Shown here piece after piece: positions 13,601 to 27,900 of a stretch of 64,000 bases of DNA. The translations under genes were made by a program, and so were the position numbers. Position 1 is the stretch's first letter. Each line of letters starts with the position of its first letter. The notes beneath the pieces are model-generated. The model was not told where the DNA came from, did not search any database, and saw only the letters and a program-made list of their open reading frames with translations. The stretch comes from Setophaga petechia (Eukaryota > Chordata > Aves > Passeriformes > Parulidae): NCBI GenBank assembly GCA_024362935.1, contig JANCRA010000025.1, positions 10,814,936 to 10,878,935 on the forward strand, in the 5' to 3' direction.

Positions 13601-15775
13601 ACGGACTGCATTAATCTCCACAACTCCAGGACTGCCCAGTGCTTCTCTCTGTAGAATCCACCAAACAAAAACGTGGCTGGTGTCTCATGCTTCTAAGGTT
13701 ATGCAACCAGATACTCTACCACTAGGAATTTTTCTGAAAGCATTTCCTAACTAGTCAAGTTTAATATTTCCCTTTGTATTAAGGCCAAGAATGGTAGGCT
13801 TGCTCAAGCCACAGCTTGGGAGGAAGGATAGGTAGTGCTGGTAGAACCTGCATGGACCTTGCGTGTTCCTGAGCAAACAGCCTTGCTGCAGCTTAATGTA
13901 CTGGTAAAAGAAACTAAATCAATACACATTTGATGTGGTCCTGTGAGATTTTTGGTGATGAGTGCTAAGAAAGAGCTTGGTACTACCACATTCCTTATTC
14001 ACCACCTGCCAGGGGACTCTATAAACATCTAAACTTACAAGGGACCAAATGCTCAGCCCCAAAGAATTACCAGCTAAGAAATTTCAAAACAGCAACTCCT
14101 GAGCATTTTGCCAGTAGCCACAAAGAGGTGACTAAAACAGATGGCATATTGCTTGCTGTCATCATTTTTGATCATTTTCTTCAGCTCACAGGGAGTCAAG
14201 AAAATTTCACCATGAAATTTCATGTTGCTTACAGTAACTGAAGAGCCACACAGAGTCAGTTTTTATGGAAAGCCCTCCCGGGGTTTACTCTGGTGGCTGG
14301 TGCTCCAAAAGGGCCACCTGGACAAGCAGCCAGGTCTGCTGACAGTAAGACATGCTTCCACCTGCCCAACTGAGCAGAGACAGGCTGAAACACATGGCTA
14401 AAACTCAAGAGAATCTGTGGGTTCTTTCTCTATAGTAAATATTCAGCTGCTGAGAACGCCACAGATAAAGCCATCCTGTGTAAATCAACAGCTATACTGA
14501 CTGTGACTATGTAGCAGGCATGTATCTAACAGCTGACTAGACTCCCAAAGCCATCAAAGGACACACTAGTTTCAGTTTGGAGAACCAGGGTACATCCTTT
14601 ACTGACAAAAACTACTTGAACAGAATTTTCTCTGTCAGGAACACAAATAATTCCTACTGCAAAAATAAAAATACTCATAAAAAATCAAAGTATCAAAATT
14701 AAATTGAAAAGAAGTGTAACAGTTGAGGATGAGGGAGGCTGCAAATAAAAATAGGTTCAGGCTTTTGATATAATTGCACCCTTCTAAACTCCAAAGCAAC
14801 AGCCTTGCAATCTGATAAGTCTTTTTGTCCCTTTACTAAGTTCACTCATATGGCAGGCACAAAGAATATACATGTTTTTGTAGAAATGAAAATAAAATAT
14901 GTAAGAAAGTCTGCTAAGCAAGCTCCTATGTTGTCCCAATAACAGGATTATTTCAGTAGCTGGATAGGTGGCATAGTAAAACTACTTTTTTAATTGATAA
15001 AGCAAAGAAATGCAATAGCTATGCAGCAGTTTTCAGGAAACCAAAACAGGCAATGTGGTCTGTAAATACCTTGTTCTGGACAGAAAAGGCAGCTGACCTT
15101 AATCACTGAATAAAAGCTCTCTCCTATACTGCACATAATGATACCACACAGGGAGAAAGGAACTGAGGGTGAAAGCTGACACACATTTGTGTCCCAGGGT
15201 GCTGTGTACCTGTGCCATGAAATGGAAAGCCAGGCCAAGGGACCAGGAGCCAGGGGGAGCCCGTGGGGGTCTGGTTTCCCTGCTGTGGATCCTCACAGGA
15301 GTAGGTGGCTCAAGCAAAGCAGAGATGGGGCAAAAGGGCCTTAAAGATAAGGGTGGTTGGAGGAAAATTATGTGTTTGCAGAAAAAATTCAGAAGGCCCT
15401 GAAATCTGGGCACCCAGCAGGACAATGACAGCAAACCAGCCACAGAGAAAATGAGCCAGAGATTCAAGTAAATCAATCCTTAGGGAAGCAAGTGAGGAGA
15501 AGAGGAAAGGGAAGGAAGACAGATGCACTGTTCACCAGTGGTCTGTATGCAGTACCACAGCTGGATATGAAAGTCCGGAAGACCCCTGTGAGGTGAGTTC
15601 CATGGTCTAACTTAGGGAGCAGGAAGGACTCAGAGCCTCTAATGGACTGACGGCACATTTGGGGACTTTGGTCAATGGAATAGTTTGCATACTCCAACTT
15701 CTGCCAGGGACAAAGGCTCAGACCCCAAAATAAGCCAACCAGAGCCCTGCAGTAACAGGGGATGCGTTCAACTCT

Positions 15776-15800
15776 CCCCTCCCCTCCCCTCCCCTCCCCC
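15776..15800 (+). repeat. (CCCCT)n pentanucleotide microsatellite
   Basis: There are four perfect CCCCT units followed by CCCCC. It lies in intron 1 of ETV6. Confidence 0.9.
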
Positions 15801-18800
15801 AGCTGCTGTCGTCTTCTTCATTTCCACGGCAGACATCTCCTGATTTTTGATCCCATTAATATAGCAATTCACGTCAAATCTACAGCACCATAATCAGCAC
15901 ACCATCAGCAATTAGAGAAATTAAAACAAACACAGCTCTCTGGAATGGACCTTATGCAAAGCAGCACTGGGAAAGATTAACATCTCGTTTCCTGGGCAGA
16001 AAGCAGAGATTGTGTCAGTAACCTCAGCAATTTTGTGAAGTTCAGTTCCTCCCTGGCTCCTCCTTCCAGCCTGTCCTCCCTGCACAGGGGCAGGTGATGG
16101 CTCTCCTCTCATGCCTCAATCCTTACTCAAGCAAATAAAAAACAAACACAGTGGTGCAAAGGGAAGGGGAAAAGAGACACTGGGGAAGTTCAAGCTTCTC
16201 CCATAGTGATTACAGCCACTGTCCTAATTAAATTAAAACTGTACAGACAGCAATACCAAATGCACTTGAGTGCTGTGAAAAGGCAGCTTGAGGAGGTCAA
16301 TGCTGTCATTGAAAATGCCATGATACAGCTGCATTATTGTACAAGCACTCCAAAATATTACAAATTAGCAAGTATCAAAGCAGCAAAAAAGTAGGTTAAC
16401 CACACACTCAAAAAGGGGGTTTTTTTGCTGCTAATATGGGGGAATAGAGAATAGAACAGGCTATGTGAAGATAGTATCAGGTAAAACTAGAAGAAAAAAT
16501 TAAGGCAAAAAGCTCAGTACAGATCAATCATTTATATATATAATAAAGAATTTCATCTGTAGATATCCCAGTTAGGCAGCAGAAAATACACAAGAGGCAG
16601 ATTCTGGTTCAGAACAGAATCATCATAGTCCAATCAGGGGTAAAGCCTTATCTATGCACCCACCCTTCTGCAGCAAGGCTCCAAGAAGAGGTAGCAAAGC
16701 TGGGACTTGTCCCCTGACCTACAACTTCAAAGCAGAAGTCAACCACTGATTCAACTGCCTGACATTAAGAAACTATCTGCCCCCAGCCCTTTTCAACACG
16801 CAACTCCAAAATTTGCATCCTGGGGTTGTCACTGCAAAGCTCCTCTGAAGAACTTGCTACTGACCTGTGTTTAAGCAGGGCATGGAAAAAGCTGGGCCAC
16901 TGCTGTAACCCATAGAGTCCCTTTGGCATCTATACCATGATTGTTGGTACACTCACTCCACGAAAAGCAACACAGAAGGCTCAAGAGAGACAGTTAATTG
17001 TATAGCTAGGGAAAAAAAATCCCACATGAGGCTTTGAAGTACTGTGGCCAGTGAGTAAGCAGCAGGGAAGCAAGGAAGGCAACAGCAAAGAACTTTCCAG
17101 GCTTAGCTGCACATCAGAGATGTTTCACTGCACTTTTTGTGTTCTCTTTTCTAGAAGAGGCAGGGCTGGGAAGCCTTATCTCTGTCACATACGGTGGTTG
17201 TACAAGCCTGCCTGTGTGCGTGGGAATTGACACCCTGCACACTCTTACTGCCGTCATGTGCTCATTTCAGGGCAAGGCTCCTGCAGGCCATGAAACTGAG
17301 ATGGGGAGACTAAGGGGAAACATGGTGTACAGGGAGCTGCCCTCTCATGAGTTATGGGAAAGCTCCTCTTCTGCATCTCAGGGCTGGCATGGCACAAGTG
17401 TTTTTACTTGGTTGCATTACTGAGCTGTCAAAGTTGCAATGTTACTGTTCATTCAAACACATATCCAAGGACAATCAGCATTTCTGATCTTCCTACCATG
17501 GCTGAGCATTGCCTTCTGAACATTTCTACTGAAGCTACAGTCACTGTGAACAGGGTCCTTCACGAAAGAGGATATCAAATATTTACATAGCACAAATCAC
17601 AGGTCAGAACTGTCACACAGACGAGGTCAACTTATTCACTGTCCTGGGATATCTAATTGCCCATCAGTTAAGCAGTGAAAAAATCATGGGAGAGTAATTC
17701 ACATAAAGGTCATAGCTTCTTTTAACCCTCAGTCACTGATGGAAACAGAATTCCTGTAGAGCTGCAACATCCTGAAATACACATTTTTAAAATACCACTT
17801 ACAAATATAAGAAATTGCCCTTCTTGGTCCCAATACACAGCTGGATCCTGCTCCCATCTGTACCTGAAAAATTCTTCAGTGAACTTCATCAATTTATTTT
17901 TAAACAGTGTTTCTGGTCCAGATTTACACTGGTGGAAGTAAAATCCACATATGGGCCTCAGTCTTTCCCTTCTCCAGTAACTTAAGCTTACTTATATTGG
18001 CATACACAGCACCCCTGCATTCCCACCACAGCATTTCTTCACACTTCAGACTTCTGGCAGACTTTCCATGAAAAAGGACATGCCAAATGCCCAGAGAAAT
18101 CTGGGAGTGCCATGCCAAGGTCTAATGCTGCACCTTACAGTTTGTAATCCTGAAGATTCAAGTAGTGCCACAGTAACCAAGCACACACAGCATGGCAGGG
18201 AAGTGTGCCACATCCCCTCGTTCCAAAACACCTCTAAGTAGGTAAAAACAATTTTCCAGAGAGAATCTAGGCCAGTCTGGGAATAGGACAGCTATAATAA
18301 GGGCTGCTGGTGAAAAAAAATGAGCAGATCTACTTGAGTAAAACAAAACAGAATCCTCAACAAGAGAAGACAGCCAAATAAAATAGCCATTCTCAAAGAC
18401 TGTCTTAGTAAACTAGTCCAGAAACAAGGGATCATGGATGACTGGAACTATAAAATATCACAAAGATTCAGATTATTCTACTCCCAACACATTAAATGCA
18501 GAGGGAGTTCCTAGAAAGGGCCATAACTTGCACTGACCTTGACTACTGTACAGAAATTGGATATGGAACAAACATCAAATTACAATCTTCTTCTCCCCCT
18601 ATTCTTTCACCCACTCCAACTACTTACTTCAATGTGAGCAACATTAAGAACAGTGTGACTAGAAAAGGAAGCTCTAGCTGACAAAGGAGAGTATATAAAA
18701 AACAGCTGGTAGGATTTCAGAATACTAGAATAGAATATTGCATCCTGGACATTTGCAGGCTCTTCATTCTGCATCATGCGCACACACCCCTGTGTATGCA

Positions 18801-21800
18801 AGACAGGCAAGTTTTACAAGAGTCAAACAATCCAGCTTGTAAGGAGAGCTGGACCGAAGAAAGGACAGACAGCCCAACATCCAAAAGAAAATACAAACAG
18901 AGGGAAGAGAAGGTAATCTGGAAGACATACTGCAGAAGGACAAGCTAGTAAGAAGCTGTGGTCAAAACATAAAGATGCATTGGGAGACCACTGAAAGAAG
19001 CTGAGTTACTTAAAAAGAAACAAAATCTGCAGCAAGTCAGCCTGTAAAAGAAATTGATTTATTTTTTTTAAACAAGCTGTTTAGCAGCTTTTGTAAGGTC
19101 TCTCCAGTCAGCAGTCTATTAGTATGAGAATGCAATTAGAAGAAACTGAACTTTTTGCTGATCACCAGACACCAAAATACTACTTAGAAAAAGAAAACAA
19201 ACCACATGGGAGATAGTGTGAGGCACAGTAAAATCTTTATTTTCTATAAAACATGGTCCTTCCAGCACAGGACCATCAGGATTGGCAGAACTTTAAGGGG
19301 ACTTTTTAAACATATTTGTACAGAAACAGCTGGTCATAGTACTCCCTATCTGATCCAAAAGAGTAGATGTGCTTTCATGTGTGTTAAAAGAGAAGCTGAA
19401 GCTCCTGAGCAAGACATCTACCACCTTTAAGAAGTGGTAGATGACAGGCAAAGAGCAGAGCCTGAATTCAACAATGTGGTCTATATTCCATGGACAATGA
19501 CAGGGTCAGGTGATGGCTCTTTATTAAATGCTTTCTCTTCCATTAATGCTGCACACTCTAATGATTTGACCATTGCTATTAACAAATCTGCCATGTCCCC
19601 GCCTGGAGCTAATAAGTAATTAACTAAGCAGGTGAATATTCTGTTGCGTAAGGAGAGCTATTAGCAATCCTTTCCCAACTGCTCTGAAAACAAGAGATGC
19701 CTTCCAGGTATGACCTGTCCATGTGACAGGGTACACCCCACACAGACCTTATTCCTTCACTCTGGAAATTCCAGGGCACTCCCAGCACTCGGCAGAGGAA
19801 CCAGAAGTGGATCAGCTCCTGTACAGGGGTGCTGCACAGGGCTGGGTGGCAAATCCCAGGGTAAAACAAGCTCCACAGAAGAGGTTTGAAGAGAAACAGT
19901 GAGGACACAAGTTTGCCTGTTCCCAGACATGCTGTGACTCTCCAAAACAACTTGTAGCACTACCACAGCCCTCACTGCCTTGGTTGTGCCAACAGGACAG
20001 TGGGATAAATGCTGAGGTCCACAGGTGTGTCAAGTCCTGTGACAAATCTCAGTTTAGCTGCTTTCTTTCTGCCATGGCTTTTCCTGTTCATTAAGTTCCC
20101 CAATTGTTTTAATTGCTCCTTTCAACCTCTGCATCACTTTTTGTTCTTCCTCAAATTATTATTTTGTTTTAGCTCATAATCCTGAAGCATTGGTTATGAT
20201 GTTGTTCCTGGCAGAGCAGAAGTGCTGAAGTTTTCACTCTGGTTATCTTTGGCTTGTTTTCACAACCAAGCATTGCTGGTTCACCTCTGAATGGACACTG
20301 TAGTGAGAGCCACTCCACCCTTACCATAAGGCTGCCTCTGACCTGCAAATATTGCCTCACTACAGAAGTGAGAAGCTTGGGAACTAAGCCAGCTGAAATA
20401 AAGTAAACTTCAGACTTATTTAAAAAAGAGAGTAAAGTACAAGTCTTAAGCCTATTCTAACTCAATCTGAAGGCTTCTTTATGATTCTTATTACTACACT
20501 ATTTAAATATGTCCTGTAATACCTTTAGCACTTTCTTGCAATGAAGGGAAGTGTATTACACTCACTTTTACAAGTGGAGGGACCAAAATATAAGCAGATT
20601 AGGTACCCATTCAGGGTACAGAGGCTGAGGAAAAACCTACTTTGGCACCTTAGAAAACAATATGCTCTCCCAAGAACTCTATTTGGCTGTGAACCTCACT
20701 GTTAGGACTTGACATTTATACAGTGACAGTACTTAGAAGCAAACACAGCACCATTGCCCAAAGTGTTCCAGAAACAGTGAGCAGAGGACAGCCCTGATGA
20801 GCTCAAAGCCAAAATACTCAGGATAGTGAAGCATCACAGCAAGGGCCTGATTGAATCCTAGTTCACAGTGAGGAACAGAAGTGCAGGAAGAAGCAGCAAG
20901 TCACCTGAATCCCATTTTAACACTCTACGCCCATGGCCATGGTCCTGGGGTTATGCTGCTGCTCTAAAACAGAAGGATGAACTACAAGAGAAGTAAAATG
21001 ACATGGACAACTTGCAAAAGCTCTCAGAATGCATTTCATTTTGCATTTTTGCATTGATTTTAAACATCCTCCTCATGGGAGGGAACTTCTGATTTCTAAC
21101 ACTCCTCCTTGTCAACGCATTGACTGAAATCTCTCAGCTCACAAGGAGCAGCAGAGATGGCCTAAATCAGAAGGGAGCTTCAAAGCTGTTCCAGAAACAC
21201 ATCCCTCCTTTGCCACAAGAATCAGGACAGAGGCACTCCAACCCTTCCCACGGTTATGCAACAGCACAGATCCATTTGGGAAGGCAGGTTTCCTCACCCA
21301 TCCCAACTCACAGCTACACAAACTCGAATACCAGCACAGCTCTCTCCTGTACAAGCAAAGCAAAACAGGGGGACATCAATCACCCCCAGTTAATCAAGCA
21401 GGGTGTGTTTAACACCAGAGCTGAGCTGTGAGACTGTCAGAGGAAATGGGGAGAAGGAAAAAAAAACAAATCTGCTTATAAGAACCATGATAAAATGCTT
21501 CTTCTGCTCCTACAGCCAAGAAGGTGACTGAGACAATATTCCCAGCATCTGAGGGAATGTTCCTTCCAGCAAGCACTCCAAGCCCCTTCCACCACGTGCC
21601 CATCCCCACTGTCCACCTCACACACAGCAACAGCTGAAGTTTTCATTAGGAGAAAATTAACCCCTTTTTTTTTAAGCTGGCAACAAAGACATAAGACTTT
21701 TCCTGGCATTTCTCCTGTTTATACAGGACCTGCCAAACCGGTTGTGTGATTTTTATACTGCTTTCTTTTCCGCAAAGTCCTTCGAAAGGCAGAATAACAG

Positions 21801-22033
21801 AAAGCAACTAAGGAAAAAGTTTGCTTATATCGGTCCAAAGATCAACCCTTGGTAACACAGCTGAAAAATCAAAAATTAACCAGAATCCTCCTAAATTTAT
21901 TTGGACTATCTGAAGACCATAGTTGTTTACATTTATTATTAAGACTGTGTTGAAGTAGAACAGCTGTTTTGAATAGTGGAAGGCAGTCCCATTTTAAATT
22001 GTTCAACAGCTAAAGAGTTAAGTTACATGGCAA

Positions 22034-22130
22034 ATAAAATGGGAAACTGAGGCACAGAGTAGTCAAATGAACTGCTCAAGGTAAGCTGAGGCCGAGATCA
22101 GGTCTTCTGAGCAACCAGCCAGTTTTCTGC
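22034..22130 (-). mobile_element. MIR-like ancient SINE remnant
   Basis: The plus strand has AAATGGGAAACTGAGGCACA, then AGTCAAATGAACTGCTCAAG and, after a gap, GAGATCAGGTCTTCTGAGC. This follows, in order, the reverse complement of the MIR consensus (GGAAACTGAGGCACAGAG, AAGTAACTTGCCCAAGG, CCAGGTCTCCTGA). MIR/CORE-SINE relics are known in low numbers from birds. The match is from memory, and the element is very old. Confidence 0.55.
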
Positions 22131-22667
22131 ACATTCAGTTTGTCACTTGTACATTGCACTTGTCTAATTCCCAACCAGTGCTGGGATATGGATGCCTGAA
22201 CTCCAACAGCAAACAGTTCTGAACCCCAGAAACTGATGCCACTTTATCCTCCTATAAGGCAGCAGGCAAAAATTATTCATCACTGCCTGGCTCTAAGTGT
22301 GCTGCCAGGGGTCTGAAGACCAGAAGTGGTAACAAATGTTAGTAAACATTTCCCTCAATATAAGCAATCTGGCCAAAATCAAAATGTTACACCAAAAATA
22401 GCCTTTTCAATTGCTACATAGGGTTTATTTTTAAATGTTGAGGATTATTGTTTTGTTTTGGATTTTTTCAAAATAACAATCTTGAGTGCAGCAGTACTCA
22501 AGAGTACACTTTCCATTTGGGCTTTGATTCAGAAGAAATTTCTGGTTTGATATTAATTTTGCTGCCCACTTGCACAATCCTGAAGCAAAAATTAGAAGTA
22601 AAATGCAAGTTCAGCTTTCTGTTTGGAGCGCTCTTGCCTTGCTCTAATGTCAAAACCTACCCTCAGA

Positions 22668-22684
22668 ACAACAACAACAACAAA
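22668..22684 (+). repeat. (AAC)n microsatellite
   Basis: Five AAC units in a row followed by AA. It is short. Confidence 0.8.
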
Positions 22685-24268
22685 ACTATAGACATTTTTA
22701 AAAATTAAAAGAAGAAAAGAAAGAAATAAATCAGTGGAGTGTACCAAAGCAGCCGTGTCCTGTGATGGCACATGAAGCACAGCTTCCTCCAGAGCAGCGA
22801 GGCCTGCGCTCGCTGAGCCGCGGCTCCACGGCCCCGCCTGAGCTGCCACAGCAAACACTCATTTTCACCGGGCTGCACAATAAAGGATGAGATAAAACCC
22901 TGAGCAAATAAATGGGCAAAGTTCGAGCCTCCAGCTGCTCCTCACGGGTAGCTCTGAGCTGACACACCTGCTGCTCTGGCAGCCAGTTTAGCTCCCTAAG
23001 GCTGGGCTTTGCAGGGCTGGGTGATGTGCTTACACAGGATCTGCCTGTCAGCCAGACAGATCCCAAAGTCATTTACAAACAATTTGTGAGGGATATACAA
23101 TCTCAGTGCACAGCAAGTGAATGGGCATCACTGCTTACACACCTGCAACCAAAAAAAAAAATTTTAAAATAAAAATCAGAAAGAATCACCTTAAACGAGA
23201 ATAACCTCCTAACACTGGCAAGCTCCACAGAAACACCACCCCCAATGTCTGCAAACTGCCTGAGTGTCCAGCTCCCTCAGTGGCCACCACAGAGGAATTC
23301 AACACTAATATCTGCATTCATGGTACAAGAAAGGATCCCTCCAAACAGAATGGATGCTTATAAATCATGTGCATCAGACTTCATAGGCACAGTGAGGCCA
23401 TCCCACAGACTCCTCCTCTACAGCCGGCATCCTTGAGCTGCTTTCAGGCTCAGACAGATGGACATCCCACTGATGGCAAGTGTGATTCTTCACACCAGGA
23501 GAATCCAATCAGAATTACACACTGGGCACATGATGGGATGATATCCATGCAGAAAACTGCAGTTGTCATGCAGTCAACTACAGACCACTCTATCTGCCTC
23601 CTGCCTGCAATCCAGTGCTGAAATTACATAACTTTGGGAGCCATAACAAAAAATAAAACATATTTTTAAATTTATTTAGCTTCTCTTCCTATCTCCATCC
23701 AAACTGGAATCATAGTAGAATGATCCAAGGTCACAGAGTGGAAATATTAAAGCTACTAATACATTTAAAAGCAGAGTAAGCCTGGTTTGGATGAAAACTT
23801 TTTACTGGTTTAACTGATGTAGGTGAAACAGTGGACAGTCTCTCAAGCAATGCTCTTCTATCTTTCAACATGTGTATGCACATACATTTATGCTATAGAT
23901 GCATTTTACTACATATCTCTATTTCAACTTCAATCCTAATGCCAAAAATTATAGTATTAATCAGAAACATGTGCTGAAACTCACCTCAACCTGCATGTAT
24001 GCAAAAATAAAAGCAAGATCTTAATATTTGACATTGCCTAAAGTAAGCTGAAAAAAACCCATGAGCAAGTATGTACATTCCTACTGACAAGAACTAGAGG
24101 TTTTGCTGAGCACTGGAAATTGCAAACATGGAAAATAAAGATACTAGAATTTTTAGGGAGCCAAACTACCTGCTCCTATTACTTGCAATACCTGGCTGGT
24201 GACACAGTCTGTGATATCTTACAGCATGGTAATACCCCTGGCCATAGCTAAGCCTGTAATTACAGAAC

Positions 24269-24330
24269 AGATGGGAAAAAAAAACCCAGAAAAAACCAAA
24301 AAAACACCCAAAAAAACCCACAACCCACTG
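24269..24330 (+). repeat. A/C-only low-complexity tract
   Basis: About 60 bases made almost only of A runs and CCC groups on the plus strand. The Phe/Gly-rich open frame read from its complement is an artefact of this composition. Confidence 0.8.
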
Positions 24331-24944
24331 TTGCAGTATTACGCGTTCATAAATTCTATAACCCACCACCAAAAAACCCCAACCATCAATCCCGTTGGGA
24401 GTTGCACATACCACCCTTGGCACACCAGAAATTATTATCAGATGTACCCAGAGCTCCTAGTTTGGAGACAGAATGAGGAATCCTGTTACTAAGAGACAGG
24501 TGGACATTTAGGGGCACAAATTCTCTAGTACATGGGAGATAAGAAAAATGGGAAACAATCCTATCTCACAGATATAGCAGAGAACATGAAAGAATCAGAT
24601 CTCACTGTTGAGGAAAGGAAACACAAGACACCCATGAGAACAAGTGAGAGGAAACACCACAAGCCCTCTTGTCTGTAGAAGCAGCAAACTCTTGCCCTTC
24701 AAGAGCTGTGAATGTCAGAAGCATAAACATTTTGGTTTTGTTGAAGGTGGTGGGGCTTCTTCCACTCCACCTTCCCCCCTGTCGAGGAAATACAAATTCT
24801 AAGGGCACTAGCTATGCAGACTTCACAAAAACTGCAAATCCAAATATCTCTGCAAGCCCTAAAGAACAGTCCTGAAGATGAGAGGGAGAGATGGAGCTTT
24901 CACTATTCACAATATAGGTGCCATTAATACAATGAAGGCAGGTG

Positions 24945-24968
24945 TTTTTTTTAAAAAAAAAAAAAAAA
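24945..24968 (+). repeat. T8A16 homopolymer tract
   Basis: Eight Ts are followed immediately by sixteen As. It is probably a slippage-prone tract; no retroposed sequence was recognised on either side. Confidence 0.9.
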
Positions 24969-27900
24969 TTATTTTATTCCACCCTCACACCCCAGCAACT
25001 TAAATCCTTTTGATTAAACCAAAATTGCAAGATTTCTTTTGGTCAGCCAACACCAGCTGCATCTGAAAAATTACTTAGATAAAGCCACCTCCATTCTTTA
25101 CAGAGATACAACTCAACACTAATCTTGTTATAGAACTCATTGCTATGCAAGGGGTCATCTAGAAGCTCCTTTGTCCTGTATTAATTTGAACCAATTTATC
25201 TCAATACTCATAAGAGCAGACATTGCACCAAACATACAGCATGGTGTTGATCTCAGAAGTGGTGTATCAACCCAGAGCCACCCAAAAAGGTCATCCTGAA
25301 GTCAGTGCTGGTAGTAAATATTACAGCTGTGTTAGTAAATGGGAGTCAGTTGTAATCACATCCTTTGAATTCACCCTGGACCACAAATTCCCATCTAGCC
25401 AAAGCCCTGGGTTTAATGAACAACTGCAGGGATTTAACTCCTGTTCCTCACTGCCCTGTCACCGGGAGCTACAATCCAAAAGCATTTTAGGCAGAAGGGA
25501 ATGCATGAGTGCTCTTTACCTGCCCCAGAGCAAAGTCCAGGAGCCACCTGAAGCCACTGGGGCTCAAACTCAGGTAAAAGTGACCCTCGGGTTAAGCAGA
25601 GCCATTTGATTAGCTACACACAGCTGCTGAGTTAATGGAGCTGGGATGGCTTACCCTCTACTGTTTTCCTACCTGGAGCTTTGGAAACAAGGAGTGTCAA
25701 CCACTTCAGCACTCTAGTGGAGGTAAGGATGGGTATGCAAACAGGAAGGGAGTAGTGGGGAAACTGGAGTTGCCAGGTGTATTGACAGAGCAGTGAGGAC
25801 AAATCTTTAGTGGTCAGTCTCTCAAAGTGTTTGTTTTTTTCTCACTTCCTACTAAATGATGCTATTTAAGATATACAATCTAGACCACTATTCAAAAACA
25901 ACCAAAAACCCCACACCACACTTCCCTAGTCCAAAAAATCTAGCACAGGTGATACGATCTATATTTCCATATGTTATGTGCACATTTGACATATCTATGT
26001 TCTCCATATCCACAAACTGTTCAACTTCTGCCAGCCAATTTGTGCAGCAATAAGGATAATCCCAAGTGCAAGTTCCCTTGACACAGATTAACAGGGCAAT
26101 TGTATCATTAAAGAACATTATTACCCACACAACTATCTTTTTCTTTACCTATAAATTTCAGCCATTTGTTTGAAGAACAAGGGAACAAGGGAAGAACAAA
26201 CAAAAAAAGCTTTGCTCACACAAACACTAAATCTAGGCCAAGAGTAAATCCTCAGCATCCAGAAAGACAGAATTAATTTCTAAACATAAGACAGTCCTTG
26301 CCCATGCTAACTGTTGCTGAGCCATCCCAGTACAGATAGCAAAAGCCTAAATAAGTTTTGATGGCTGAGAAGCAGGACCTGACTGAACCTTGAGAGCAGA
26401 CTAGGAAAGATGCATTCTCTGATGCATCTACAAAATCTTTGGTCAAAATGCCAACTCTGTCTTCAGAAAACTTCAGGTCTACATATTAAAAAAAATCCAT
26501 ACCTGATTATTTCATGCAGTATATGAGCACATTAAGGATGATTGTACAAACTGTAAATGTCACGTGCTGTCTCATTGCTTTTGTTCAGCTAGACTGCAGC
26601 AATATAATTCTTTATTCAAAGACCTTTGAAGCCAAGAGGGGTAATTTTACAGGAAAAAAAAAAAAAACAACCAAACAAACCAGAAGTTATTTCTTCAGTT
26701 AAATTTTAATTGCACTGAGGCAAGATTTCCTTCACCACTGTAAATCCCCGAAGTCTACCTGAACCTCGACCTCATTTTCTTCAAGTTTCATGCAAAAAAT
26801 CAGGCTTTCAGACAACTCTTCTTAATATCCTTACCATGGGAATGGCTGTTCACACTTCTCTTCAGGGCTGCTGAAGTGTGTCTCATGTCACCCATGTTAA
26901 ATTAAGATTTCAGGTGGGGAATTAGCAGCAGGGACAGGCAGATTCTCAAGAAGCGAAAGATGCTGCCCTCATGATGACATTATAAAGAAAAGTCACAGGA
27001 GAAATTTCCTGCCTTTCTCAACTATGTCGAAACAGAATTTTATCAAGTACAAATCCTGTCCAAAGTTTCTCCTCCATGGCTCTCTGGAGGTAATATTACA
27101 ACATATTTCCCTTTAAACCAGTGTCAGCTACTTCTGTCGAACCGCAAACATTTGATCATGGAGTCCTTAATAAATGTTCAGCATCAGGCAATTTGGGAGG
27201 CAACTAAACCATGGCACAAGAGAATGATTCCAGCACTGAAGGAAAAGCCTGTTGTTACATGACAGGTCACAGCCACCTGCCTTTGGACAGAGTTGAGAGA
27301 GAACCAGCCTGTCTCTCCCTAGGGTCATTCCACTAACGCCCGTGCTCCTTGCTCAATCCTGCCTCACGTCCTGCACCACATCCTTCCCAGCAAAACATGA
27401 AATCAGCAGGAAACAGAGATGGTTTAGGGACTACACTGTGCTGCTGCCGAGCACAGGCCTGCTCACGGCCACAACAGCTAAATTTAGTACAAAAGAGAGG
27501 GCCTGGAAGAAGGGCTGCTCTGCACCAGCCCATTTGCTCTTTTCCTCCCTCCCTTCCCCTGCCCTTTCAGGAAGCAGAGTCACTTCCATGGCAGGCAGCG
27601 AGGGGTTGAACAGGGAGCTGAGTAGATGTGGCAAGCACCTGACAGAGGGTAATGAACATGAACACACAGAGAACGTGCTGGAGCAGCACAGGGACCTTGG
27701 TTTGAAGGGAGCTGCACGGTGACTCTGCCCAGCTGAGCTGGGACCACAAAATGCACTATGGCAATGAAATCACAGATGATTCAAACTGCTGGGGGCTAAT
27801 TTCAGTTACCTGAACCTGGAACCCAGTCCATAGGCAGATGGGAATGGCCCCTCAGCCCTGCAGCACCCAGCCCAAGCCCCATGCCAGGGGTGTGTAAGTT

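Noticed and set aside
24166..24423. Phe/Gly-rich minus-strand open frame
   Set aside because: Caused by the A/C low-complexity tract read from the opposite strand.
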